A stretch of DNA of 64,000 nt, taken from the NCBI RefSeq assembly GCF_037126245.1, contig NZ_CP136925.1, positions 922,001 to 986,000 on the forward strand. Direction: 5' to 3'. Under the pieces are notes generated by a model. That model was not told the origin of the DNA, made no database searches, and was given only the letters and a program-made list of their open reading frames with translations. Positions 54,634 through 62,152 of this stretch are shown here, one piece after another. Source of the stretch: Mangrovimonas cancribranchiae. GTDB taxonomy: Bacteria > Bacteroidota > Bacteroidia > Flavobacteriales > Flavobacteriaceae. The position numbers and the translations under genes were made by a program. How positions within the stretch are numbered: position 1 is the first letter of the stretch; each line of letters starts with the position of its first letter.

Positions 54634-55479
54634 ATGAAAACAATACTCTTACCAACAGATTTTTCGGAGAACTCATGGAATGCCATAGTATATACACTAC
54701 AGCTTTTCAAGAACAATACATGCACATTTCATTTATTACACACATACACCCCCGTTATTTTACAATATGATTATCAAAGTGTAGGGGCTTCTCAATATGG
54801 CTTAGCCGATGCGATGAAAAGTACTTCTGAAATGCAACTACAAGCCTTGTTAGAAAGAATAAAAGGTAAGTTTAATAACCCTAAACATACCTTTTTAACA
54901 TCGGCAGCTTTTAATACGTTAACTCTAGAAATCGAATCGCTTTACAACGGTAACGCTATAGATATAATTGCTATGGGAACAAAAGGCACATCTGGTGTTA
55001 AAGGCGTTTTGTTTGGATCTAATACCGTACATGTTTTAAATAATGCAAAATGCCCCGTATTGGCTATACCAAGCGATTTTTCTTATGAAGAACCTCATGA
55101 AATACTGTTTCCATCAGATTACGAAGTCGATTTTAAAGCAAGCCAGATAAAACCTATTGTAGATATTGCAAACATGTATGGTGCAAGAGTAAATATTTTA
55201 CACGTCAATTATGGAGAGGATTTAACCGAGCTACAAGATAAAAACCGTAACACATTAGAAGGCTTTTTTACATCTGTAGCCCATCTTTTTCACGATATAA
55301 AAAACAAAAGTGTGGCTAGCGCTATTTCAGATTTTCAATTAAAAGCTCGTGTAAATTTATTAGTCATGTTAAATAACAAACATTCTTTTTTCGAGAACAT
55401 ATTTTTTAAATCAAAAATTAATCAAATAGGCTTTCATTTAAATATTCCTTTTTTAGTTATTCCATCAAAAGTATCGTGA
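54634..55479 (+). CDS. Tandem-domain universal stress protein (third copy)
   Basis: A 281-residue Usp protein with two domains; the opening MKTILLPTDFSENSWNAIVY is close to usp1 and the ATP-binding signature is GTKGTSGVKGVLFGS. The C-terminal domain keeps the shared ending VNLLVMLNNKHSFFENI...KINQIGFHLNIPFLVI (in parts), also found in usp2, showing that the copies arose by duplication. It follows usp2 by 16 nt. Confidence 0.93.
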   Translation: MKTILLPTDFSENSWNAIVYTLQLFKNNTCTFHLLHTYTPVILQYDYQSVGASQYGLADAMKSTSEMQLQALLERIKGKFNNPKHTFLTSAAFNTLTLEIESLYNGNAIDIIAMGTKGTSGVKGVLFGSNTVHVLNNAKCPVLAIPSDFSYEEPHEILFPSDYEVDFKASQIKPIVDIANMYGARVNILHVNYGEDLTELQDKNRNTLEGFFTSVAHLFHDIKNKSVASAISDFQLKARVNLLVMLNNKHSFFENIFFKSKINQIGFHLNIPFLVIPSKVS

Positions 55480-55526
55480 AATAAGGTCATGAAGGTCTGT
55501 AGTATAATAATTAAAAACACGTCATT

Positions 55527-55934
55527 ATGAAAAATGTAGGCATTTGGTTAGATAAAGAAAAAGCCCTTATTGTAACGGTTAAGGGGGACGATGAAACTTT
55601 AAATTCTGTTCCTTCAAATATCGAGAACTTTCATGTTCATGGTGGTTCAGGGTCACGTTTTAAAGGAGGTCCGCAAGATGTTGTGCAAGATAGTAAGTAT
55701 TTAGAGCGCGAGAAACATCAATTAAAACAGTATTTTAAAACTATAGTTGAAAGTGTAAATACCGCCGATGCTTTGGTTGTTTTTGGTCCAGCTGAAACAA
55801 AAGATAAATTCATTAAAGAAGTCCAACAAAACTACAAACCACTTACTGCCAAAATAAAAGAGGTGAAAAAGACCGATAGCATGACAGACAATCAGTTAAA
55901 AGCTTTGGTAAGAGACTATTTTAAGTCTAATTAA
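55527..55934 (+). CDS. eRF1-domain-3-like / host-attachment-like small protein
   Basis: A 135-residue soluble protein starting MKNVGIWLDKEKALIVTV, with FHVHGGSGSRFKGGPQDV and ADALVVFGPAETKDKF. This pattern (IWLD-x-x-x-A, a basic glycine-rich middle, a GP(A/G)E(T/A)K motif) is found in small bacterial proteins related to the third domain of release factor eRF1/Pelota, sometimes annotated as host attachment proteins. Ribosome rescue or binding is conceivable but unproven. It lies within the usp2 operon. Confidence 0.65.
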   Translation: MKNVGIWLDKEKALIVTVKGDDETLNSVPSNIENFHVHGGSGSRFKGGPQDVVQDSKYLEREKHQLKQYFKTIVESVNTADALVVFGPAETKDKFIKEVQQNYKPLTAKIKEVKKTDSMTDNQLKALVRDYFKSN

Positions 55935-55989
55935 TATAAATAAGGTGTCGTTGACCCCCTATTTGTTTTAACCTCTTTTTTAATGTAAT

Positions 55990-56832
55990 ATGGGATTAGA
56001 AAATTTTGATATTATAAAATCATCAGGTGAAAAAGTTAGATTTTCATTAGATAAGTTACGGGCTTCACTAAAACCTACAGGAGCCGATGCGCATACTATA
56101 AACCAAATTTTAGACAAAGTAGGCGAGGAGTTATACCAAGGTATTTCAACAAAAGAAATTTATAATAGAGCATTTGCGCTCTTAAAAAAAGAGAAAAGTC
56201 ATTTTGCATCTAAGTACAAATTAAAAAAAGCCATTTACGAGTTAGGACCAACAGGGTTTCCTTTTGAACGGTTTGTTAGTGCTATTTTACAATATTCTGG
56301 CTATAAAACTCAAGTTGGTAAAATAATACAAGGCCAATGTGTTAAACACGAAATAGATATTGTTGCTTACAAAAACAATAAAACAACTATTATAGAATGT
56401 AAATTCCATAGTGATCGTGGTTTAAACTGTAATGTTAAAATTCCTCTATATATAAACTCTCGTTATCAAGATGTAAAATCAAATTGGTATAAACATGCCA
56501 AAAAAACAACGCAGCTAACAAAAGGTTGGGTGGTAACCAACACACGATTTACAGAAGATGCGTTACAGTATGGCAAGTGTTGTGGGTTGCAATTAATGAG
56601 TTGGAATTATCCCAAAAACGATAGTTTAAAAGATAGGATAGATCGGTTAGGACTTTATCCAATAACCGTATCAACATTACTTACCAATAGAGAAAAGCAG
56701 TTTTTATTAAGTCGCGATGTGGTGCTTTGTAGAGAATTAATAAATGACAGGTTTTATTTAGATCATTTAGGTGTTTCTGAGGGAAGGAAAGACAAAATTT
56801 TAAATGAAATAATGCAACTATGCGCTGTTTAA
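55990..56832 (+). CDS. ATP-cone domain fused to an Mrr-type restriction-endonuclease-like domain
   Basis: A 280-residue fusion. Residues 5-88 are an ATP-cone (IIKSSGEKVRFSLDKLRASL, YQGISTKEIY), the nucleotide-sensing module of ribonucleotide reductases. Residues about 92-200 are a PD-(D/E)xK nuclease fold of the Mrr type, with D123, E136 and K138 in EIDIVAYKNN and IIECKFH. The C-terminal part (about 225-280) looks like a helix-hairpin-helix tail. No methyltransferase or specificity subunit is near, so it is not an ordinary restriction system; nucleotide-gated DNA cleavage or repair under energy stress is a better guess. It is a member of the usp2 operon. Confidence 0.85.
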   Translation: MGLENFDIIKSSGEKVRFSLDKLRASLKPTGADAHTINQILDKVGEELYQGISTKEIYNRAFALLKKEKSHFASKYKLKKAIYELGPTGFPFERFVSAILQYSGYKTQVGKIIQGQCVKHEIDIVAYKNNKTTIIECKFHSDRGLNCNVKIPLYINSRYQDVKSNWYKHAKKTTQLTKGWVVTNTRFTEDALQYGKCCGLQLMSWNYPKNDSLKDRIDRLGLYPITVSTLLTNREKQFLLSRDVVLCRELINDRFYLDHLGVSEGRKDKILNEIMQLCAV

Positions 56833-56843
56833 AATAATTAGTT

Positions 56844-58217
56844 ATGGAAAACTTTGTTAGAATTAACTTTTTAGGCGCCTCTGGTGTTGTTACAGGATCG
56901 AAGTTTCTTTTAGAAACATCGGAGCAAAACATCATGATAGATTGTGGGATGTTTCAAGGTCTAAAAGCCCTTAGAGAACTTAATTGGGAAAACTTGCCTA
57001 TTCATGTCGCATCTATAGATGTTGTTTTGCTTACACATGGTCATTTAGATCATGTAGGTTATTTACCACGACTAGTTAAACAAGGGTTTCAAGGAAAAAT
57101 TATAGGAACAGCACCAACCTTAGCTATAGCCGAAATTATACTAAAAGATAGTGCGAAAATTCAAGAAGAAGAAGCCAAAAAAGCGAATAAAGAACATTAC
57201 TCAAAACACCAGCCAGCATTACCCTTTTATACAGTAGAAGAAGCCGAGAAAACCATTGCCTTATTTCAAGTAGAAATAGAAAATAAATGGATGAGTCTTT
57301 CAGAACATATTTTATACCGATTTCAGTATAACGGACACATTATTGGCGCCACATTTATTGAATTGGATATTAATGGAAAGCGTTTTGTATTCTCAGGCGA
57401 TATAGGTAGACGTGATGATTATTTATTAAACGATCCTAAAAAACCCCAATGGGCAGATTTTTTATTTATAGAGAGTACTTATGGTAATAAATTACACCCC
57501 AAAGAAGATGTAGAAGATATGCTATCAACTATAATTACCGACACGCTTTACAAAAAAGGAACACTCGTTATTCCAAGTTTTGCTGTAGAACGCTTGCAAA
57601 CACTTATGTATATTTTATGGCAGTTATATAAAAAAAACAAGATTCCAAACATTCCCATTTTTGTAGACAGCCCTATGGGAAATAATGTGTTAGACGTATT
57701 TAAACGCTTTCCAAAATGGCATAAATTATCACCAGAAGCCTATAATAGTATGTGTGATCACATTAATATTGTACAAAGCTATAAAGAAACCTGGGAAACC
57801 ATCGACGACCCCAGAGCAAAAATAGTCATTGCCGGAAGTGGTATGGTTACAGGAGGACGTGTTCTTACCTATTTACAGCAATTAATAGACGTCCCTACAA
57901 CAACCGTCTTGCTTGTAGGATACCAAGCAGAAGGCACTCGCGGCAGGCAACTTTTAGAAGGTGCTCATGAAATACGTTTTTTTGGAAAATACTATCCTGT
58001 AAAAGCCACGATAAAAAGTATAGAAAGCTTATCAGCACATGCCGATCAAGACGACTTGCTTAATTGGATGAGCCACATTAAAAATATACCAGAAAACGTT
58101 TACCTTATACACGGCGAACCAACAGCGCTAGATGCTTTTAGAGTAAAAATAGAAACTGTTTATCGTTGGCATGTTACTATTCCTAAACTAACCGATGTTG
58201 ACAAAGTTATCATTTAA
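56844..58217 (+). CDS. Metallo-beta-lactamase/beta-CASP ribonuclease-like protein
   Basis: A 457-residue RNA-processing-type nuclease of the YSH1/CPSF-like group. Zinc motif HGHLDH (H65, H67, D69, H70), further metal ligands in FSGDIGR, the beta-CASP motifs FIESTYGN, PSFAVERLQ and AGSGMVTGGR, and the RMMBL-like end SLSAHADQDDLL with LIHGEP. There is no KH domain as in the archaeal enzymes. It starts 11 nt after the ATP-cone nuclease. In stress operons such enzymes probably act on RNA, but the substrate is not known. Confidence 0.93.
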   Translation: MENFVRINFLGASGVVTGSKFLLETSEQNIMIDCGMFQGLKALRELNWENLPIHVASIDVVLLTHGHLDHVGYLPRLVKQGFQGKIIGTAPTLAIAEIILKDSAKIQEEEAKKANKEHYSKHQPALPFYTVEEAEKTIALFQVEIENKWMSLSEHILYRFQYNGHIIGATFIELDINGKRFVFSGDIGRRDDYLLNDPKKPQWADFLFIESTYGNKLHPKEDVEDMLSTIITDTLYKKGTLVIPSFAVERLQTLMYILWQLYKKNKIPNIPIFVDSPMGNNVLDVFKRFPKWHKLSPEAYNSMCDHINIVQSYKETWETIDDPRAKIVIAGSGMVTGGRVLTYLQQLIDVPTTTVLLVGYQAEGTRGRQLLEGAHEIRFFGKYYPVKATIKSIESLSAHADQDDLLNWMSHIKNIPENVYLIHGEPTALDAFRVKIETVYRWHVTIPKLTDVDKVII

Positions 58218-58227
58218 TACCATAGCC

Positions 58228-58644
58228 ATGAAAACTAATATCACTTACAGAAGTTATAATACCGATAAAACCTTAGAAGAATTACAATACAATATAAACA
58301 CTTGTAAAATACGACTAGAGAATACCAAAGCAGAAATTGTGTTTTATGAGTTTATTTTAAGTGCTCCCATGTATAAAAACTCAGTTATCAATTTATTTGA
58401 AACACTTCAACAGTTTAAAACAAAACTACAAGAACTAGAACGACAAGGCTTACAACTTATAGAAGATATAAATGCACATGTAAATCAAATAGCGAAAAAA
58501 AACGAATGTGAAGATGTGATGTGTGATAATTACTTTCTACAACATCATGATAATTTAGAACGAAAAGCACATAATTTTTTTACCGAATTAAGCACTCTTA
58601 AAAGCGCTATGTTTGATTATTTGAAAAGTGTCATAAAAGTCTGA
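58228..58644 (+). CDS. Coiled-coil protein, paralogue of the gene after hsp20
   Basis: A 138-residue helical protein. The ATG at 58228 is chosen over an upstream one at 58195 that overlaps the nuclease gene. It consists of helices with heptad-like hydrophobic spacing (ELQYNINTCKIRLENTKAEI, LQQFKTKLQELERQGLQLIE) and ends LKSAMFDYLKSVIKV. The 147-aa protein at 59280 has the same layout and a similar end (LKSHLFNVVKRVIKEQ), so the two are probably paralogues placed on either side of hsp20. Function unknown; it may be a structural or chaperone-associated partner. Confidence 0.75.
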   Translation: MKTNITYRSYNTDKTLEELQYNINTCKIRLENTKAEIVFYEFILSAPMYKNSVINLFETLQQFKTKLQELERQGLQLIEDINAHVNQIAKKNECEDVMCDNYFLQHHDNLERKAHNFFTELSTLKSAMFDYLKSVIKV

Positions 58645-58681
58645 TTAATTTGTGTTAAATGTTTGTTTTTCAGTGATGTAA

Positions 58682-58725
58682 ATGATAAAAGTCATTTTAA
58701 AAAACATACATATTACTTAATTTAA
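58682..58725 (+). promoter_or_regulatory. FNR/FixK-like box in front of hsp20
   Basis: TGATAAAAGTCA at 58683-58694 (one mismatch), flanked by A and T. At the standard 36.5-bp distance lies TAATTTAA (58718-58725), a weak -7 match; TAATGTTG at 58723-58730 is an alternative. Weakest of the six. Confidence 0.5.
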
Positions 58726-58760
58726 TGTTGTAAAATAAGTTTAACCAAAATATTATAATT

Positions 58761-59213
58761 ATGTCACTTATTAAATTTAACAACAGACGTCCATTGTTAC
58801 CTTCATGGACTAACGATGGCTTGAAAAGCTTTTTAAGTAGCGATGATTTTTTTAATAACGATTTCTTTGAAGAAGATAGTTTAATGCCTGCCATGAATGT
58901 AAAAGAGCATGATCGCGACTTTGAAATAGAGTTTGCAGCTCCAGGCTTTACTAAAAAAGATTTTGAAGTCACTATCGACGAAGGTGTGCTTAATGTATGC
59001 GGTGAAAAAAAACACGAGAAGGAAGAACAAGACGAAGCGTATACTAGAAAAGAGTTTAGTTACAATTCGTTTAAAAGATCTTTAAGTTTACCAAACTCGG
59101 TTAATACAGACCAAGATATTAAAGCCATTTATAAAGATGGTATTTTAAAATTACACCTTCAAAAGAAAGAGGAAGCCAAAACGCCTCCTAAAAAAGTTAT
59201 TGAAGTACTTTAA
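58761..59213 (+). CDS. Small heat shock protein Hsp20
   Basis: A 150-residue alpha-crystallin-type holdase. The alpha-crystallin domain spans about 45-140 (MNVKEHDRDFEIEFAAPGFTKKDFEV in parts: EFAAPGFTKKDFEV, VLNVCGEKK, FKRSLSLPNSV, IYKDGILKLHLQKK), followed by a short basic tail. It prevents aggregation of unfolded proteins without ATP and fits with cbpA and cbpM in the same island. It has its own upstream FNR-like box. Confidence 0.95.
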   Translation: MSLIKFNNRRPLLPSWTNDGLKSFLSSDDFFNNDFFEEDSLMPAMNVKEHDRDFEIEFAAPGFTKKDFEVTIDEGVLNVCGEKKHEKEEQDEAYTRKEFSYNSFKRSLSLPNSVNTDQDIKAIYKDGILKLHLQKKEEAKTPPKKVIEVL

Positions 59214-59220
59214 AACGATT

Positions 59221-59257
59221 AAAGCAAAAAGTAGTACAACATACTGCTTTTTGCTTT
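59221..59257 (+). terminator. Hairpin between hsp20 and the second coiled-coil gene
   Basis: A 16-pair stem (AAAGCAAAAAGTAGTA with TACTGCTTTTTGCTTT, one T-G pair) with a 5-base loop. No T run follows beyond the stem, so it may be an attenuator or a partial terminator. Confidence 0.55.
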
Positions 59258-59279
59258 ATCAATTAAACAATTAAGAACA

Positions 59280-59723
59280 ATGAATGCAACATACACCCAA
59301 GCCAAGTATGTAGAGTGGTTAAGCCCAGAGGAGATTCATAAAAACACCAACGATTGGCTTTCCGAGTTACAGTTTGTACAAGAAGAACAACAGTTTTTTA
59401 AAAACTTAATTAAAGACTATACGCTACAACTTACCGCTTCTAAATACTTTGACGAAAGCAAAGCTATAGTAACCAAATTAGATGCTATGTGTGATGAAAC
59501 CACTAACTTAATAAAGCTAGTACAAACGCATAGTAACAAACTTGAAATAGTAGTAGATAAAGTAGATCAACTTAAAGAGGAAGAGAATTACAAAGACGAA
59601 CACAGACAGCTTATTTTAAAAGTACACGATTTTTTGAAAAAAAATAAAGCTCTAAAATCGCATTTATTCAATGTTGTAAAACGTGTTATTAAAGAACAAA
59701 ACCAAAAGAAGTTAATAGGTTAG
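59280..59723 (+). CDS. Coiled-coil protein, paralogue of the 138-aa protein
   Basis: A 147-residue all-helical protein (FVQEEQQFFKNLIKDYTLQL, NKLEIVVDKVDQLKEEENY) with the same size and C-terminal pattern as the protein at 58228. It follows hsp20 after a hairpin and may be co-transcribed at a lower level. No domain is recognised. Confidence 0.75.
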   Translation: MNATYTQAKYVEWLSPEEIHKNTNDWLSELQFVQEEQQFFKNLIKDYTLQLTASKYFDESKAIVTKLDAMCDETTNLIKLVQTHSNKLEIVVDKVDQLKEEENYKDEHRQLILKVHDFLKKNKALKSHLFNVVKRVIKEQNQKKLIG

Positions 59724-59751
59724 TTCTTGGTTGACTAAAAAGCTTAAAAAG

Positions 59752-59776
59752 CTCTGTATTGTGCAGAGTTTTTTTT
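59752..59776 (+). terminator. Terminator closing the stress island
   Basis: Stem CTCTG/CAGAG (extended by A-T pairs on the 5' side), 7-base loop and eight Ts. It sits at the convergent border with the SnoaL-like lipoprotein gene. Confidence 0.8.
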
Positions 59777-60293
59777 ATTTATCTAATTTATTAAGAGGTG
59801 AGTGGTGTTCATGAACAATTCTCCAACCATTATCTGTTTTTAAAAATAACAAAGTCATTTGATCGTTAATAATTGCTGAGTCTTCTCCAAATTTAAGATG
59901 AAAATCTGTATGAGTTGTTACATTGGCAACATCTCCGTAGACAGCGATTTTTGTATCGTTCATATTAAATTTTAAGATTTCTGTTACCGAGCCAAAAACA
60001 CTTCTTTCAAGTTCTTCGTTTTCTTTTGCTCCATTTCTAATTTCCCCATTTTTAAATTCAGTAAACTTAGGACTATAGGCATGAAACGAGATTAATTTGT
60101 CGAGATCACCATCTTTTACACTTTGACTAATGCTATCTAGAGTCGCCCTTATTTCCTGTTTGGCTTCTGAAAAGTCATCGTTTAAAAGGTCTATTTTTAT
60201 TTCTTCTACTTCTGTTTTTTTCTCTTTTTCTTTACAGCTGGTTATTATAATTGCAAAAATGATAACCATTGCTAAAGTTAATCTAGTCTTCAT
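59775..60293 (-). CDS. SnoaL/DUF4440-like lipoprotein
   Basis: A 172-residue lipoprotein (signal MKTRLTLAMVIIFAIIITSC, lipid-acceptor Cys20) with a charged linker and an NTF2-like cone fold: EIRATLDSISQSVKDGDLDKLISFHAY (in part), then VFGSVTEILKFNM, ANVTTHTDFHLKF and the final WRIVHEHHSPL, the classic ending of SnoaL-like/DUF4440 proteins. It is probably anchored in a membrane and faces the periplasm. Ligand unknown. Confidence 0.85.
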   Translation of the reverse strand: MKTRLTLAMVIIFAIIITSCKEKEKKTEVEEIKIDLLNDDFSEAKQEIRATLDSISQSVKDGDLDKLISFHAYSPKFTEFKNGEIRNGAKENEELERSVFGSVTEILKFNMNDTKIAVYGDVANVTTHTDFHLKFGEDSAIINDQMTLLFLKTDNGWRIVHEHHSPLNKLDK

Positions 60294-60671
60294 GATTTTG
60301 TAATGTATTGATTAGTAGATAACTATGAGTTACAAAAAATAAGGCAATTAGATTGGTTAAAATGTTTTTTATTGTGAATTAAAGGAGGTTTTAATTGTCT
60401 AACAGCTCTGTTCCTTAGTGTCTTCTCGTCAAAATGTGCGCGTTTGACGTATAATTTAATGATTTTTTAGTGTTATTTGCTGTATTAACAACTTTTGCAG
60501 CTATTTTAGAAGGAATGTTAAAACCGGTTTTTAATAAATTTGGTTTTTTCTCAAACTGTGTTCTAAATCGTGTTCATTTCCGTGTTCAAAATGTAATAAA
60601 AACGTTTAATAAACACATAAAAAAAACGGTTTAGCGAACCTAAACCGTTTATTTTGAAATGATTACATTTG
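60294..60671. other. Gene-free chromosomal flank of the tRNA fragment
   Basis: About 380 bp without a convincing gene. It holds three copies of GTGTTC exactly 12 bp apart (60558, 60570, 60582) and the minus-strand terminator at 60624-60650. A minus-strand frame without ATG (60606 to 60415) could be the end of an old gene, but nothing in it is recognised. Confidence 0.6.
60624..60650 (-). terminator. Terminator facing away from the tRNA fragment
   Basis: Perfect 11-pair stem AAACGGTTTAG/CTAAACCGTTT with a 5-base loop, followed on the minus strand by eight Ts. It is placed where the terminator of a tRNA gene reading leftwards would be. Confidence 0.9.
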
Positions 60672-60713
60672 TAGCGAGACCGAGATTTGAACTCGGGACC
60701 TCCGGGTTATGAA
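60672..60713 (-). pseudogene. 3' half of a tRNA-Met(CAU) gene, probable attachment site
   Basis: On the minus strand the 42 nt form a precise tRNA 3' half: anticodon loop TTCATAA, stem strand CCCGG, variable loop AGGTC, T-arm CCGAG-TTCAAAT-CTCGG, acceptor strand TCTCGCT and discriminator A. Homology stops at the anticodon loop; to the right the sequence (TTATATAATG) has no D-arm or acceptor strand. Such 3' halves are left where a tyrosine-recombinase element has integrated into a tRNA gene. CAU could be tRNA-Met or tRNA-Ile2. Confidence 0.82.
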
Positions 60714-60908
60714 CTTATATAATGTGTTCAAAACCAGTCATTTACTGGTGTTTTGAGCTAAAATATTTAAAATCGTGTTCTAAAACGAGTTTAGATTCTT
60801 GTTAAAAAATCAGTTGTCATAAAAGTACTATTTTTTTGTGAAAAAAATGAATTGTCATTAGAATTTTAGTGAACAAATTTTTAGCAATTTGATTGAAAAG
60901 TGACACGA

Positions 60909-60942
60909 TTTGTAGTCAAATTACATACAATTTGACTACAAA
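60909..60942. repeat. Perfect 14-bp inverted repeat, 6-bp loop
   Basis: TTTGTAGTCAAATT at 60909-60922 and its exact complement at 60929-60942, with a loop ACATAC. It is not followed by a T run, so it is not a usual terminator. It lies 200 bp inside the presumed element, between the attachment site and the first gene. Confidence 0.8.
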
Positions 60943-61014
60943 AGAAGTCGCTACCCTTGGTGAGATTTTGGGTGATATTATATATTTTGTTTCTTGTTCT
61001 TTCAAAGACTTCTT

Positions 61015-61683
61015 TTATGGACAAGAAAAGTACTTGTTAATCATATAAGTCGAAATAGGCCTTAAAGTATTACCCGTTTTAGGGTGAAGACCATGAGAGG
61101 TAAATAGTTCAACATTGCCATTTTTTGTTTTGTGATACCATACCTTAGGACTACCATCTTCATTAAAAAAAGTTGTATTACAGTTTGGGTTTTTAATTAA
61201 TTTAAAGCGTAAAATCCTTTCTTCTTTGTATAGCTTAAGTTGTTTAAGTTCATACTTTTTTGTGTCAAAATCTACCTCTTCGTAATGATCTTCCACCCAA
61301 ACCATCCAGCGTTGTTTTGTAACACTTTGATATATGATTATAGATAAAGCTCCTAAAATAAAAAAGACGACTACAATCCAGGTTCTCTTATTTGTAAGCT
61401 TTCTAGGTTTTACTTGGGTAGTTTTTGATACTCCTTTAATATAACCTTCGTAATCAGTATAACCTAAATATTGACAAAGTGATTTTAAAACATGCGGTCG
61501 TAGTTCTATAGGCTCCTCTGCTTTAACTTTTCTAAGTAAGTCTCTTAAACGTCTTTCTCCAAAAGGCTCATTACTTATTTCTTGAATTTTATCAGAAAGA
61601 TAAGTTGATAAGCGGGTTATTGTTTCTGTGCCTGTGTCCTTCTTAGCCTTATTAAAAGCTAATTCTAAAATGTCATTATGCAT
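61015..61683 (-). CDS. Membrane-anchored protein of unknown function
   Basis: A 222-residue protein with a soluble helical N-terminal part (1-98; GERRLRDLLRKVKAEEPIEL and YLGYTDYEGYIKGV), one membrane helix (about 104-122, TWIVVVFFILGALSIIIY) and a C-terminal domain with two cysteines (LIKNPNCNTTFFNEDG and the terminal YFSCP). The N-terminal half, a helical cytoplasmic part joined to a membrane helix, resembles small flavobacterial proteins seen on accessory DNA. I do not recognise a named family. The 700-bp gap upstream of its stop and the divergent lipoprotein gene isolate it. Confidence 0.7.
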   Translation of the reverse strand: MHNDILELAFNKAKKDTGTETITRLSTYLSDKIQEISNEPFGERRLRDLLRKVKAEEPIELRPHVLKSLCQYLGYTDYEGYIKGVSKTTQVKPRKLTNKRTWIVVVFFILGALSIIIYQSVTKQRWMVWVEDHYEEVDFDTKKYELKQLKLYKEERILRFKLIKNPNCNTTFFNEDGSPKVWYHKTKNGNVELFTSHGLHPKTGNTLRPISTYMINKYFSCP

Positions 61684-61901
61684 AAGTTAAGATTGATTAA
61701 CGAGGTTAAAACTAATAAAACTTAAGGAAATAGTTTTCCAAAGAATTTCCATGATATATCCGTAGCTCTTCCAAAGTTTCCAGATCCAGTTTTTGTCATT
61801 TGTGTGGTTGTTAGTCCAACCATTTGTCTAGCGTTTGTAAAAGAAGGAAGCTTTTACGGCATTAGATGTCTTCCTAAATGATTGGATTAGCAATGTAAGA
61901 G

Positions 61902-61923
61902 CCTGTCTTAATAGTGAGACAGG
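61902..61923 (+). other. Hairpin in the leader of the small lipoprotein gene
   Basis: Seven-pair stem CCTGTCT/AGACAGG with an 8-base loop, 26 nt before the ATG at 61950. With no T run after it, it looks like a structured 5' leader rather than a terminator. Confidence 0.5.
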
Positions 61924-61949
61924 AAAACATTGTCTAAAAAATCATACAG

Positions 61950-62138
61950 ATGAAAACAAAACTTCTTATATGTTTACTAGGATTGTTTGCTATAGTATTA
62001 CAATCATGTGATCCAGAGCCAATTTCTCAATCAGAAGCCCAAAGCACAACAGAGTGTTGTGATGAGGATGGAGATATTATTCCGCCACCACCTCCACCAC
62101 CAGATGATGGTGATGATGAAAATGAAATAACACCATAG
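61950..62138 (+). CDS. Small lipoprotein with polyproline and acidic tail
   Basis: A 62-residue lipoprotein: signal MKTKLLICLLGLFAIVLQSC with acceptor Cys20, then a Ser/Thr/Gln-rich stretch, a Cys pair (ECCDEDGD), seven consecutive prolines and an Asp/Glu tail (DDGDDENEITP). It has no enzymatic domain. The proline run may act as a rigid spacer and the acidic tail as a calcium or protein contact; both are guesses. It ends before a terminator and is not in the same transcript as the vWA gene. Confidence 0.8.
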   Translation: MKTKLLICLLGLFAIVLQSCDPEPISQSEAQSTTECCDEDGDIIPPPPPPPDDGDDENEITP

Positions 62139-62152
62139 TATTTATTAAGATT

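Noticed and set aside
55990-56832. Mrr-like domain as part of a restriction-modification system
   Set aside because: No methyltransferase or specificity gene is near, the gene is embedded in a stress operon and carries an ATP-cone.
60415-60606. Minus-strand frame of about 63 codons next to the tRNA fragment, considered as an integrase remnant
   Set aside because: No ATG, no recombinase motif (R-H-R-Y) and a repetitive EH-rich start; nothing supports an integrase.
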